From positions 28,210,001-28,274,000 of the forward strand of contig OX485809.1 in the NCBI GenBank assembly GCA_950295325.1: a stretch of DNA of 64,000 nt, given 5' to 3'. A model generated the notes under the pieces. It saw only the letters and a list, made by a program, of their open reading frames with translations, made no database searches and was not told the origin of the DNA. Position numbers and translations under genes: made by a program. Each line of letters starts with the position of its first letter. Position 1 is the first letter of the stretch. This stretch comes from Polytrichum commune. Taxonomy: Eukaryota; Streptophyta; Polytrichopsida; Polytrichales; Polytrichaceae. Below are positions 45,785 to 56,249 of this stretch, one piece after another.

Positions 45785-46071
45785 GGTAGGCCAATTCACA
45801 GGGGGGTACATTACTTTTTTAGTAATATAGTATGAGGCATATACGTAGATAACTTACATTTAAGTAAAATTGGACTATGTCCAAGTTCATAATTATAACA
45901 TGTTGAATTCTATCATAGGATTTTTTGACAAATTTGAATGGTAGGTACCTTTGATAGAATATGTAGAGTTGATTACTATAATATCATAGAAATTATTTCT
46001 ATTATAATTTTATTTCTTTTCATTTAATCATGTATTTTTGACATCAATAAAATATATTATTGTTTCTTTCA

Positions 46072-46687
46072 GGGTGTTAGCTTGGTAAAGTGGACCAAAA
46101 AAGTGCTCCAGTATCTTAAAACTATACTTTGTTTGGGGTCAAAAGCCTAAAAGTAGTAGAAAAATGTTGTTTAAATGGAATGTTATTCCATGGCAACCTC
46201 TATTGTTGTGTTAATTACTCAAATGCAAAATTCCAAGATGAGATCTTCAAAACTTATAATTAAAAGTAATGGTCAAAAGCAATTGGCTAGATCTGGTTTT
46301 GGACGTAAATTTCATGACCTGAACTATTTTAGGCTTGAATTTTTGTATATTTTCCTTGAATTCATTATATACTTAGGGTCATCATCAAATTTTTAATAGA
46401 AATTTTTTAATTCAATGTAAATTTATCATGATTTAACAAAAATTTGACAATTACTTGTTCAATGTCATCATTTACACACTCACTTGCACCATCTTCTATG
46501 TAGACTTTTTTTAAAGATGATTTTTTCAATAAAATTTGCTTGACGTTGTGATTCAATATGTTTTTAATTTTTTTTAAGTTTATGATCTTTTTTTTCACAA
46601 AATTTAAGGTGAGTATATTGTTTGAAATTACTTTCACCTAAACATGTGCAAGGATCAGAAGTGGTCCACTTTACTTTGCTTGCACCC
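46072..46687 (+). mobile_element. TIR element family L, copy 2 (616 bp)
   Basis: It begins GGGTGTTAGCTTGGTAAAG with TGGACCAAAAAAGTGC, and the reverse complement of its end reads GGGTGCAAGCAAAGTAAAG. The body aligns to the reverse complement of 42440-43059 through CTTTTAGGC/GCCTAAAAG, AGATCTTCAAAACTTAT and CATGACCTGAAC-type blocks. TTCA adjoins both ends and may be a short target duplication. Confidence 0.75.
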
Positions 46688-47339
46688 TTCATCATATTTT
46701 AATATTATAACATTCAACTAGTCATTAAAGAATAGTAAATATCTCCTAAATTAAGATATAATAGAAGTGTATTGATGGATGCTTTGATAGAGTGAAACAT
46801 TCAAAATGTCCATATTTTCTAATTGTCCAAATTTACTTAAATTCAAGTTGGATGAACTTCAAGTGAAACTTTTTCCATGATGAGATGGTGCTAAGAGAAG
46901 TTTCGCTCCAAATTCAAGTCTTTTTTTTTTTCCGTAAACAAATGTTCAAAAATATATTTCATTGCCAGAAAACTACCATACAAAGCCACCATGGCCCAAA
47001 GCAAAGAGAAGGCATTAAGTAATTGAATGAAACTAACTTTGTGGGTTGGACACAAATAAACACAATAATATGAATGTCATCAATTTTTTTTGCGGATGTG
47101 AATGAAGGCCCATTCATACTAAGAACCATTGTTGATGTTGGAAAGATATATGTGCGTGAAGCAAGGCCTTGTGGTTTGTTTAGGTTAGAGCCTCTACGGT
47201 CAAAGGCTTTGAAGAATTGGCCCAAATATAAGCATTGCCTTCTTGCATGCCAAGTACACTATAAAAGCAAGAGAGTCATGCTTAGTAGCAAAGAAAATTT
47301 AGGAGGATTCAATGAATAACTTTGAATGAGCCGATCTAA

Positions 47340-47466
47340 ACATTTTTAAACGCACCATCAAAAACGGAATGAAATCTATGCACTGAAATGTCATAAAATA
47401 TCTCACATAACTAATCCTACTTTACCATTGGAAAGCACTAGTGGCACCCGTGCCATAATCCCCTAA
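47340..47466 (+). pseudogene. LINE extreme 3' coding fragment
   Basis: ATCAAAAACGGAATGAAATC and GAAATGTCATAAAATATC with TCACATAACTAATCCTAC match the LINE tail at 18.75-18.84 kb (IKTLM...NVIKYLTYLVL). GGAAAGCACTAGTGGCACC recalls sequence found beyond the 48.7-kb LINE end. A C14 run (47467-47480) follows, and another LINE piece starts about 50 bp beyond it. Confidence 0.55.
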
Positions 47467-47480
47467 CCCCCCCCCCCCCC
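47467..47480. repeat. Poly-C run (C14)
   Basis: The run is located where the LINE ORF would encode its proline-rich C-terminus. Confidence 0.9.
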
Positions 47481-47559
47481 TTTGTTATTTGACCCGGACT
47501 TCTAAATGGATGACAATACACCTAGAGTACATCATGGTTAACACCATGATCAATATAAA

Positions 47560-48717
47560 GGAAAACTTGCACTTCCGCCACCAACCTCACCGGAATTATA
47601 CGAAACCTACACTCTTTCATACAAAATGAACATAATAAACTTGCACCCAACATGCCAAAGAATTCTAATACATAGAGAAATGGGTAACCAACAAATAAAT
47701 ACATTCCAAACTCTCCAACCACTTATGGACCACACAGAAAATTCAGATGCACAAGTAACACAACTACTATACTTTCAATATGCACAATATGCGGGCTATC
47801 ATAAAAAAATAAAAATGAAATCTATTTTGGCCCACAACACACACCAACGCAAATTGCACCCGATGCCATAGGAACGACCAAGACATGTGGCCTCACCTAC
47901 TATTACTATGCGAAAACAAGTTCATAAAAGGTCTCAGAGTAGCAAAATATAATGTTGTCATCCACCAACTAGCCAATCTCCTAGAATTATGTAACCACAC
48001 AAGACACCGCACCTTAACTGACGCCAATAACCGACATCGTAGAACACGAAACAACACCATCTCTTATGGATACTAAAATGTAATTGCCAAAGCACCCAAT
48101 GCACATGTCTAATAAACCCAAGACTAGACATCATATACATACAAGGCGCCAAATACAAGCAACTAGGCCCCATTCTCCCAACTCCCAACCACACCATCTA
48201 CATTATAGAATTCACATTCACTCATGATCGATATGTAGAACAAGCCATACATCCAAAAACTGACAAATTCAACCCAATAATAGAAGCAATTAAAGCCCAA
48301 GGATGGCAGGTTGCACCCCGAACCATCATCACGGTAGGAGTACGAGGAGGCATACATAAAAGAAGCACGAACCTCCTAAAAGATCTTTACCGAAAATCAA
48401 TAAAAGCATGAAAGAAATACACCTTACAACCACAAAATACCTAACACACATAATACTAAACAAAAGAAAACTAGACAACAAGCAACCCCACTCCCACCCC
48501 CACCCCACCCCCCTCCCCAATTAAACATCATGATAGCTTCCAAAAAAGAAACTACTACCAATCGCTATTACTAAAAAAAAACTTGAACCATGCCTACAGC
48601 AAGGTAGACGGTAAACCCTATCATGTATCAAGGGGACTCTTAGACCAGATAAGGCCAACATGCTCGCATTCACATCAGTATGAAATACCGATGTTAATTT
48701 TTCTTTTTCTTTTCTTG
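47560..48717 (+). pseudogene. LINE C-terminal half with CCHC finger and restriction-like endonuclease, copy 3
   Basis: In order on the plus strand: NCTRCHRNDQD, then PHLLLLCENKF (a C-x2-C...H-x4-C finger); IKGLRVAKYNVVIHQL; a frameshift near 48060; CNCQSTQCTCLINPRLDIIY; IYIIEFTFTHDRY; PKTDKFNPIIEAIKAQGW; IITVGVRGGIH; a stop; then KYLTHIILNKRKLDNKQ and a proline-rich end. The D, E and K of LDI, IEF and PKTDK fit a PD-(D/E)xK nuclease, as in R2-like LINEs. The 3' UTR runs to a TTTTC-rich tail near 48717. Reverse transcriptase motifs are not recognisable upstream. It is inactive. Confidence 0.8.
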
Positions 48718-49373
48718 TAAGAAAACTTGACCGTTGGCAAGCACCCATGACACCTTTGTCACAACTCCCCATCCCACCAATTTACAACAGTCTATCTAAT
48801 GCTAAGTTATAATTTACAAGTTTTTGGGGACCTTTCAGAGCTAGTATATATGCATAAGAGTCACGTGTACTATAATAATGGTTTTCCATGAGTGGAATTC
48901 AACCGACTAAAGAAGTTCAACTTTCCCATGGCCTAAAAACTATGAAAGTGGTAGTAGACCTGTAAACTTGAATCATGGAAATGATTAAATACTCGAGGGT
49001 AGTCTTAAAGTGAAGGTTCCAACGTGGCTTGTGAGGGGGGTTTTGTGCATTGATTCGTATTTGAGGACTTGTTAGCTCGCTCGTACTACAGTTACAGTTA
49101 CATGGGTGCTGTGACTGAGCCTCAAAGCGTGTGGAAATGAGAATTTGTGCAAAATTGGAGATGGAAAATCAAATAAATTATAACTTATACCAGACGGAGT
49201 TGGCGTTTGAGTGAGTGAGCTCGAACATTTCAAAGCACACGAGCTGATTGTTGTTGACTAGGAACCCTAACATAATCGATGAGGATGAGATGCTAAGAGG
49301 CCCTGAATCATTGAAGGAAGACTTTGAAGGGTCGGGTCGGGGGGGGGTAGTCATTGGTTGGAGTAGCAATATA

Positions 49374-49633
49374 CGTGCGAACAAATGATAGGGTATTTAA
49401 AAATCATGGGGGCAAAAAATTATAATTGGACTTAAGAGTAATATAGGGTATCAAAAATGGCACTGGACATCTTTAAAGTACTATAGGGTATGGAATAATA
49501 GGTAATTTGGAATTATAAGTAATGCAAGACATTTTTATATTAACCCAAAGTAGAAATTTACATAATGATAGCATGTGAAAAAAAAAAAATTGAAAGTAAT
49601 ACCCCCCTATAAAATAGTGGTTGTTCGCACCTA
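49374..49633. mobile_element. Small TIR element R (~260 bp)
   Basis: GTGCGAACAA near the left end pairs with TTGTTCGCAC near the right, and ATAGGGTAT/ATAGGGGGGTAT extends the match inward. TATA adjoins both ends. ATAGGGTAT-type blocks recur inside. A C21 run begins 25 bp to the right. Confidence 0.55.
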
Positions 49634-49657
49634 TATCCTTAACTTTTTAACACACTG

Positions 49658-49678
49658 CCCCCCCCCCCCCCCCCCCCC
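49658..49678. repeat. Poly-C run (C21), the longest in the window
   Basis: Twenty-one C followed by GAGAGGGTCGG. Runs of this length are rare and highly mutable; exact length may also be an assembly uncertainty. Confidence 0.9.
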
Positions 49679-49929
49679 GAGAGGGTCGGATTGGGTCGAA
49701 GAAGAAGATGAACTCAACACGTTTGTAAGTTGTTTGTGCCAAAAGTCATGATGATTCTTCTCTGCAAAACTCCTGCAATGTCAAAATTCTTGAACTCAGA
49801 AATACAAATTACAAACATAATGGATGGTTGCCTCTTGTTCTCCTGCAAAATAATTTCCAACCTTATTTTGCAACAAAATGAACGAATTCAATTCCTAACA
49901 GTAACCCACGTACAACAATATTAAGCAGC

Positions 49930-51450
49930 AGCAAGGCAATATCACAAGGGCAACTACACTGACATCCCTATCAGTGAGGGAGGGGAGGGCTAATAGTGAG
50001 TGTGGGAAATTAGTGAAGGTGATACTCAATTCTTTCCGTTCATGTAATTAGTGCCATGAAAAGATCTAGGAAGCATTGTTCAACCGGGCACTTCTCACTA
50101 CAATAATATTCATAGAATATTATTCACTGAAATATATTGGCATTATTCATCTTGGTATAGTTTGTTTTTAGTTTTATTATTGAGAATAATATTATTATTT
50201 TATCACTCTACAAACACCTTAGAGCACGCATTGATTTTTCTTGAAGTGTATGATAAATGAGCATGTATTCATGAATCCAGTATTACTTAGTAGAAAATTC
50301 AACCCTCACTAATTTTGAGGCTTGGCAACATAGTGCATGTTTGGGGATTTGTACCACACACACAAAGTGGGAGAATCAATGTAGTAAAAACAACACATAA
50401 CCAGACCTTTCTCTCTCCAATGGAACACCAAAACCGCTCCTTAACCAATGATCCCACAAACACACCAAATACTTGTCATCTTTGACAACCTACATAGACA
50501 AATGCATCATGCAGCTCGATCACCAAGTGATCTGGGAAGCCTTAAGGTAGACATGCTTAAATCGAGCACAACAATAATTTGGATACCTATATTTGGGTGG
50601 TATGTGGTTACATTTGGATAGAGAAAGTAAAAAAAGAAAAGAAAAAGAAAAACGAGATTGGTGTAAACAATAAGCACGTGAGGCTTGTTGACCAACTCTC
50701 ATATTAGGACACGAGTAGTAATGGATGATTGAGGGCTGAATGATTACCTTCATGTAGGTGAGTCATGGGTTATATGAGAATTTATATCAGGGGAATTGGC
50801 TGAAATGTGCTTAACATGAAGTATTGGAACTTGCCTTTTTGTCTAATTTATGCTTGTTAAGAATGAGGTAAGTAAAGATATTTGATGGCATGATTTTGTA
50901 CATATTGCATTGGTTTTTGTATGCTTGGCATGGGAAAATGGAAAAAGTTTGAGATAGGAAATGGTAGGATGGTGGATGATCCCTGTGATTCTAATAGTAA
51001 CCGTGAGAAGGGAGGGCCCCGGCCATCCTTGTTGTTGAAGTGCTTGGAGGTGGTGTGTTTATGTTGGGTTGTTTCCTCATAGAAGCGATCATTGGTGTAT
51101 GTGAATTCAATGAAAAGAATTAATAGTAGTTGGTGATAATAGGAAAGGCGGTGATGTAATAAATGGCATCAAAAATATGTATGTCTGAAAGAGATTGGAC
51201 TATGTGCTCAAAATATGCTAACCGTTCTAGATATAATTGATAGTATGATTGGGGGAACATGTATGACCACTTCACAAGCATGAGAATCATCACTTTGATA
51301 AAGAATACGTTATCCATACGAACTCCAAAAATTATGATGCAAAGGGCCACATGCACAATTTGGAATCACCTTGCAATAATTGTGCATTTCATATCTACAA
51401 GAAATGGGTGTAAAGAGGAAAATATGAATTTAAGAGCATGTTTATACAAA
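49930..51450. other. AT-rich stretch, nothing recognised
   Basis: Only short frames and simple A-rich tracts are visible. Confidence 0.45.
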
Positions 51451-51469
51451 AGCCATTAGGCCATGGCTC

Positions 51470-52560
51470 TTGAGAATCCTTGAATTCTCATTGGTCAAAG
51501 TGTCACCCCCCCCCCACCCCGCTTTAGCTTTACATGAGGCTAATTTTGGACCACATCCCATAATATCTTCAATGGATGAAAAATCTACGTGGAATCCCAC
51601 TTGGCAAGTATGGATAATGTTGGCCATGATTGTAGGGAATTCTTCTAGGACGGCTCTTGAAGGTAGGCATGATGGAATTTGTCTTGGGGATTCGGGTTTG
51701 CACTAAGGGTTGGTGCCCTCCAAAAGGCATTGGGCTATAGTTCATGGACTTCTCTATGGTCTCATCCATAAAGCGGGGTACCATGGTCATTTTGGAGCCA
51801 TGGCCAAAGGTGGAAACATGCCCTAAGGCACGTCTACCTCAGTTGATAATGTTTGTAAAAGTATCAGCGGAAGTCTAAGGAGGATCTTGCTAAAGCTCCC
51901 CCCCTACTTTAATCACTCATCTTAGTATTCTTGAGGCTTTTGACGATGATGATGCATGTGGGAGCCACTAGATTGCTCACATGAGCATCAATCCCATTAG
52001 AGTTATCCATAAAGTCCCCCAAAGAGGCTCAAAGAGGGACAAAATCGTGGGTTTGATCCTTCTTTGAGAAAGCTTTCTATTAAGAACCCACTAGTTCATT
52101 ATGTTTTGGAGCCTACTTCAAACATTGGGTGCAAATTTTGGGTCCTCCTCTTCCACCTGTCAAACTTTGAGAGGATTTCAAGATCCAAAAAAGGGCATCC
52201 GTATGAGACCCGTTATCCTAAATCCCGGATTAGCCTATGCAAGGCTAACTTAGCCCACCCACCCATCCTAGTAGGACAAGCTAGAGGGTTGGTTCTAAAA
52301 ACCTGACACTACCTACTCCTTATGGATGATAATTTAAGCATTAAGAAAGCTTAGGTGACTTTGTGTTTGTTAATTCCCATAAACTCATGGTTTGGGACTA
52401 AACCCATGCATGCTTTCATCCACTTTGGTTTATGAATAACTCTATTGTCACTTGGACTTTTGAAAGCTCGAGGTTGGATACCATCAATTTGGGTCCTCCT
52501 GGGGTCCTTGGCGTTGGAGTTCCCCCTTGATGGTATTACTTTCTAGAGCTCTCTACATTT
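51470..52560 (+). other. Possible decayed coding relic
   Basis: Frames at 51470-51706 and 52064-52306 have fairly complex peptide composition, for example STWNPTWQVWIMLAMIVG, but no recognisable motif. A block with CTTGATGGTATTACTTTCT (52495-52560) recurs as CTTGATGGTAGTAAGTTCTC at 53060-53120. The family B MITE therefore sits between two copies of a repeat. A C10 run lies at 51506-51515. Confidence 0.25.
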
Positions 52561-52581
52561 GATTTCCTCAACTGAAAACTA

Positions 52582-52884
52582 CACCAACTATGATATTTAG
52601 TGTTTGATACACTAAATACGAATACATACACTAAATGTTAATAACCCTATGAAAGTAAGTAACATTAAATGTAAACTCAAACATTAAATATCAACTATGG
52701 TAATATGTGGAAGTTACATGCTTGAATTTGGTGTAGTAAGGATATAAAAAAAATGATAAAAGGAGAATTTTAGTATATCTTTAAGCATATCTTCCAACAC
52801 TAATTGTCAAGGAATTAAAAAAATTAGTGTTGAGCAAGGTAGGGTGGTAACAACATTAAATATAATCCAACATCATATTTAGTG
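52582..52884 (+). mobile_element. TA-type MITE family B, intact copy (303 bp)
   Basis: It is flanked by TA on both sides. The left end, CACCAACTATGATATTTAG, matches the reverse complement of the right end, CACTAAATATGATGTTGG, at most positions. It gives the ancestral order of the blocks rearranged at 17.1-17.5 kb. It is non-coding and Stowaway/mariner-like by its TA target. Confidence 0.75.
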
Positions 52885-53572
52885 TAGTTAGGAAGACCTT
52901 GTTGTTAATGCTCGTCTTATTCCTCGTTTTAGCATTCTCAAGGTTATTGACCAAACTTGATATATGAAGGACTTAATTGCTCAAAATAGAAATGTTGGTT
53001 GTTTGCTGTGGTTTGGAATTGCAAAAGCTGGTTCAGGGTTTGGGTTTATCACTTGTTGTTTCCCCTTGGGAGCCTTGTGGTTGGGGTTTACCCCGGCCCC
53101 TTGATGGTAGTAAGTTCTCTTTGCAAATTCTTTATGGTAAAAAAATATTGCCCTAATCGGAGACTCGTAGAATTATACTATATTTAGACTACATTCATAC
53201 GAGCTTCGAAAATTATGAGGCCAATGGCCACAGGCACGATCCAGATTTGCATCCATCTCACACCAAGCCCGTGTTCCATATTCTTTGGAAAAGTGGGTGC
53301 AGAGAGGAAAAGTATCCAAATCACACACGTGCACCAAGTTATATGCTCATGTACCAAAAAACATGCAGATAAGCAAAAGGAAATGCGACTACAACACAAC
53401 TCCATTTAACCATTATACTTGGTGTGCTCAGATGATGATTGTTTGCATGAGCATCCTGCTTTGAAGTGGTTTCAGATTCTAACAACCCGTCATCTGGGGT
53501 GCAAGGAATCCCATCACTCGATTCCCCAAGCTCGGGACCTGCAGTTTCTGTTTCCCCCCTACCTAGCTGGGT

Positions 53573-53609
<37 letters not shown>
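53573..53609. repeat. (CT)n microsatellite
   Basis: A CT array of about 36 bp. Overlapping frames give poly-SL or RERERE peptides. Confidence 0.95.
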
Positions 53610-53613
<4 letters not shown>

Positions 53614-53819
53614 GTGATCTGTTCAACTTGTACCCAAATATAATTAAAATCCTTGCTATGGCTTAATCTGGGACTCGTGGAAAGGATGTACATGTGACAT
53701 ACTTACACGCTGGACTTGTACAGAATCCTGCACGAATGCCATCAGAACACAAATTCTGGCACAATAATCATAGCAGCTACCTTGTGAGCACGTTGCCACA
53801 GCAAGTTATAAATCATGTG

Positions 53820-53948
53820 TACTCTCTCTCTCTCTCCCTCTTTACATGTATGTATGTATGTATGTATGCTTTGCAAGTTATGAATCAGGTGTTCTCTCTC
53901 GCTCACTTTCTCTCTGTGTCATCTCTGTATGTATGTATGTATGTATGC
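53820..53948. repeat. Duplicated (CT)n-(ATGT)n compound microsatellite
   Basis: A CTCTCT block, then (ATGT)n and GCTTT, occurs twice (about 53820-53872 and 53892-53950). A compound array and its flank have been duplicated. Confidence 0.8.
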
Positions 53949-54176
53949 TTTACTGTTCTTGTGTCCCGTGTACTGCTTGGCCATACAATGATGCCACCTG
54001 ACTAACTTCTATTGACTTGCAGAATTTTGGCAGGCGGAGTTAATTAAGTTATGCAACAAACTGGCCACTCGATCTCCATCCCAGCCGGGCAGTTCTTCGA
54101 TTTGCAGGTGATGCGGCCAATCTACCACCGTCGTGGTAAGTTGTGAGCGGTGATGGAAGCTACCGTTCAGATCATG

Positions 54177-54425
54177 TTAAGGGGAAATTGAATGCGAGAA
54201 GCGGTTGTAGAAACAACAGGTCATATATGTGTATGATCGCTCATAACAACTTATTAAGTACCCAGTGCACTGCTGATTTATTACAAGGTTCTGGACACAA
54301 ATGTTTGAATTGATGACGGGTCTCAAATAAATTCCATTCGACTGGGTGGCAGGGCGATTTGCCAGCCCTGAGATTTATTTACATTGTCGTAGCCTCCGAG
54401 GGTACATCAATAAGGAACATGGATG
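54177..54425 (+). repeat. Dispersed repeat family P, copy 1
   Basis: GTTCTGGACACA, TTGAATTGATGA/TTGAATGAGGGA, GATTTATTTA and a GGTACAT block recur in order at 55700-55925 at about 70 percent similarity. Both copies are on the same strand 1.5 kb apart. AGGTAAGTT-like donor sites lie near each (54135 and 55967), so duplicated gene-derived sequence is possible. Confidence 0.5.
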
Positions 54426-54473
54426 GGTTGAAAACCGTCACTTAAGCGTTGAGCAAAGATAATATGCGACATT

Positions 54474-54503
54474 TGATGATGATGATGATCATCATCATCA
54501 TCA
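54474..54503. repeat. 30-bp perfect palindromic (GAT)/(ATC) microsatellite
   Basis: A GAT array switches strand at a central GATC to an ATC array, giving a perfect 30-bp palindrome able to extrude as a cruciform. Confidence 0.95.
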
Positions 54504-55461
54504 TCCATTAGCAATTGACATAGGATTTCAACACACCAAGGTAGGTTTTACTCGAAATACGTATGCGAATGTTAGAAGGGGTCAGAATTTTAGTAGTAGA
54601 TGATGTATTATGGGATCAAGCTTTGAAAGTGATGGACAAGTTCAACAGTTACACGTCAGAAAGTTCTTTGCTAAAAAAACACCTCTTTGGAGATATACCA
54701 AATTTGAAGTTGAAAGACCCATTTTAGTGTGTTTCATCATTAAAAGGTTAAGTTGTTGATTATTCTAATAAAAAATTACATCAAGGTCTTCAATTGGGAC
54801 TAACCCCTTGGAGTTGGGTCACCACTTCTTCCTGACCCAACGCCAAGGGTAAGCCCCAACATTTTGGGGCCAAAGGTGCCGCCTTGTATGATATTAGGGC
54901 TTAGAATCAGGACCTAGTGTAAACCTAAAAAAATAGTGGGAATTTGCTCTCCACCAATCACAATGCTTGAACTTGATGGGACTTAGAGACTAGGAGGTAG
55001 TGTAAAGTGACTCTTATACAATTTATTCTCAACATGATGCTATTGCAAGCAACCAAGTTATGGACTTTCTTCTTATTGATATTTTTAACAATTTTCTTTC
55101 ACAATTTGCAATATATCAAGATCTCTATATATATATATATATAAAGAGTTGGGATGGGGGGAGAAGGGAACCATTTCAACAAACAACTCCAAAAAGAATA
55201 AGAAGACTCCTAGGAGTGATAAACAAAACCCAAATGAAACACACTTTAGACACCTTGATATTCCAAGACTTGTTAGAATTCAATCCATAATAGGGAAATC
55301 ATTGGCTCACCGAAGGGCATTCAAGTTGTGGAGAGTGTCTTTGTAGCTCAACACCTCTTCACCAAACTCTTTGGTAAGTTACACCTTCTCTTCTCATTCC
55401 ACATGGAGCTGTTGAAGGTTACCTAATAGGTATTCTTCTCTTCAAATTCAGAAAATTGAAC

Positions 55462-55692
55462 CAATGAACGGGGAGAACCAACTAGTAGTTACAGATCATG
55501 AACTGGCTGAGTTTGAGAAATAACCAGTTGCAGTTCAAGACTTCAAGAGAACTACCCATCATTTGGGAGGAATCTATGGCATATACTTCGAAGCAATAAA
55601 GGAAACCGAAAGATCATAACAGGTAACCCAGTTGGACATGGAAACACTGGGATTTTGACCGATTACGCCCCAAAAATGCTCCCTGGACACCG
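55462..55692 (-). mobile_element. hAT MITE family A, reverse copy with 7/8 TSD
   Basis: It starts CAATGAACGGGGAGAACC and ends GCTCCCTGGACACCG. It is flanked by AATTGAAC (55454-55461) and AATTGAAG (55693-55700), an 8-bp TSD with one difference. At 231 bp, all family blocks are present in reverse orientation. It lies directly before the second copy of repeat P. Confidence 0.9.
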
Positions 55693-55699
55693 AATTGAA

Positions 55700-55925
55700 G
55701 AATACAAGAAAAAGCTGTAGGAACAGCATGTACGTGATCATTGCATAACAACCTCCGTACTTTACTTTACTACGCTGGTGATCTATTACAAAAGTTCTGG
55801 ACACAGTTTCAATTGAATGAGGGATGTGTGATTAATTTCATTCAACGGGGAACTAGACTGCTTTTTCAGCCCCAAGATTTATTTAGGATGTAAATAGCAG
55901 CCTACAATGGTACATGTATAACTTG
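55700..55925 (+). repeat. Dispersed repeat family P, copy 2
   Basis: Partner of 54177-54425. It begins immediately after the hAT MITE. Confidence 0.5.
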
Positions 55926-55983
55926 CTTTCAGCAGGCCAAGTTATGGAAAAAAGCAAGGCATCAAGGTAAGTTCCCCTTTAAA

Positions 55984-56220
55984 TTGATTCTCCAGCACCA
56001 GCTTGTACACATTGGGCAGTCTGGAAAAGATGATTCTCTTGAAGAACTTCCCATATTAATTGGAGTCCCGCATTATGCCATGATTCGGATTTGCATGTCG
56101 GCCTTCACCCCCGGAAAGCCCAATCTCTTCAACTCCAAGCCTCAAGGACAAACATACAGGTGCAAATTAATTGGTCATCTCTCTTCATTCAAGAGCACTG
56201 AAAGAACACGAGTGACATGA
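55984..56220 (+). other. Unidentified open frame, possible exon relic
   Basis: The 78-codon frame includes SLEELPILIGVPHYAMIRIC and FTPGKPNLFN, a composition more protein-like than most frames here. It lies just after an AAGGTAAGT sequence, which is however too close to act as the donor for this frame. No family is recognised and there is no start-site support. Confidence 0.2.
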
Positions 56221-56249
56221 AAATCAGTGTCAATATGTATATATAAGGA

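Noticed and set aside
48329-48520. Minus-strand frames across 48.1-48.5 kb
   Set aside because: They are antisense shadows of the LINE endonuclease region, which reads convincingly on the plus strand.
53339-53666. Frames encoding RERERE or SLSLSL peptides
   Set aside because: Produced entirely by the (CT)n array.
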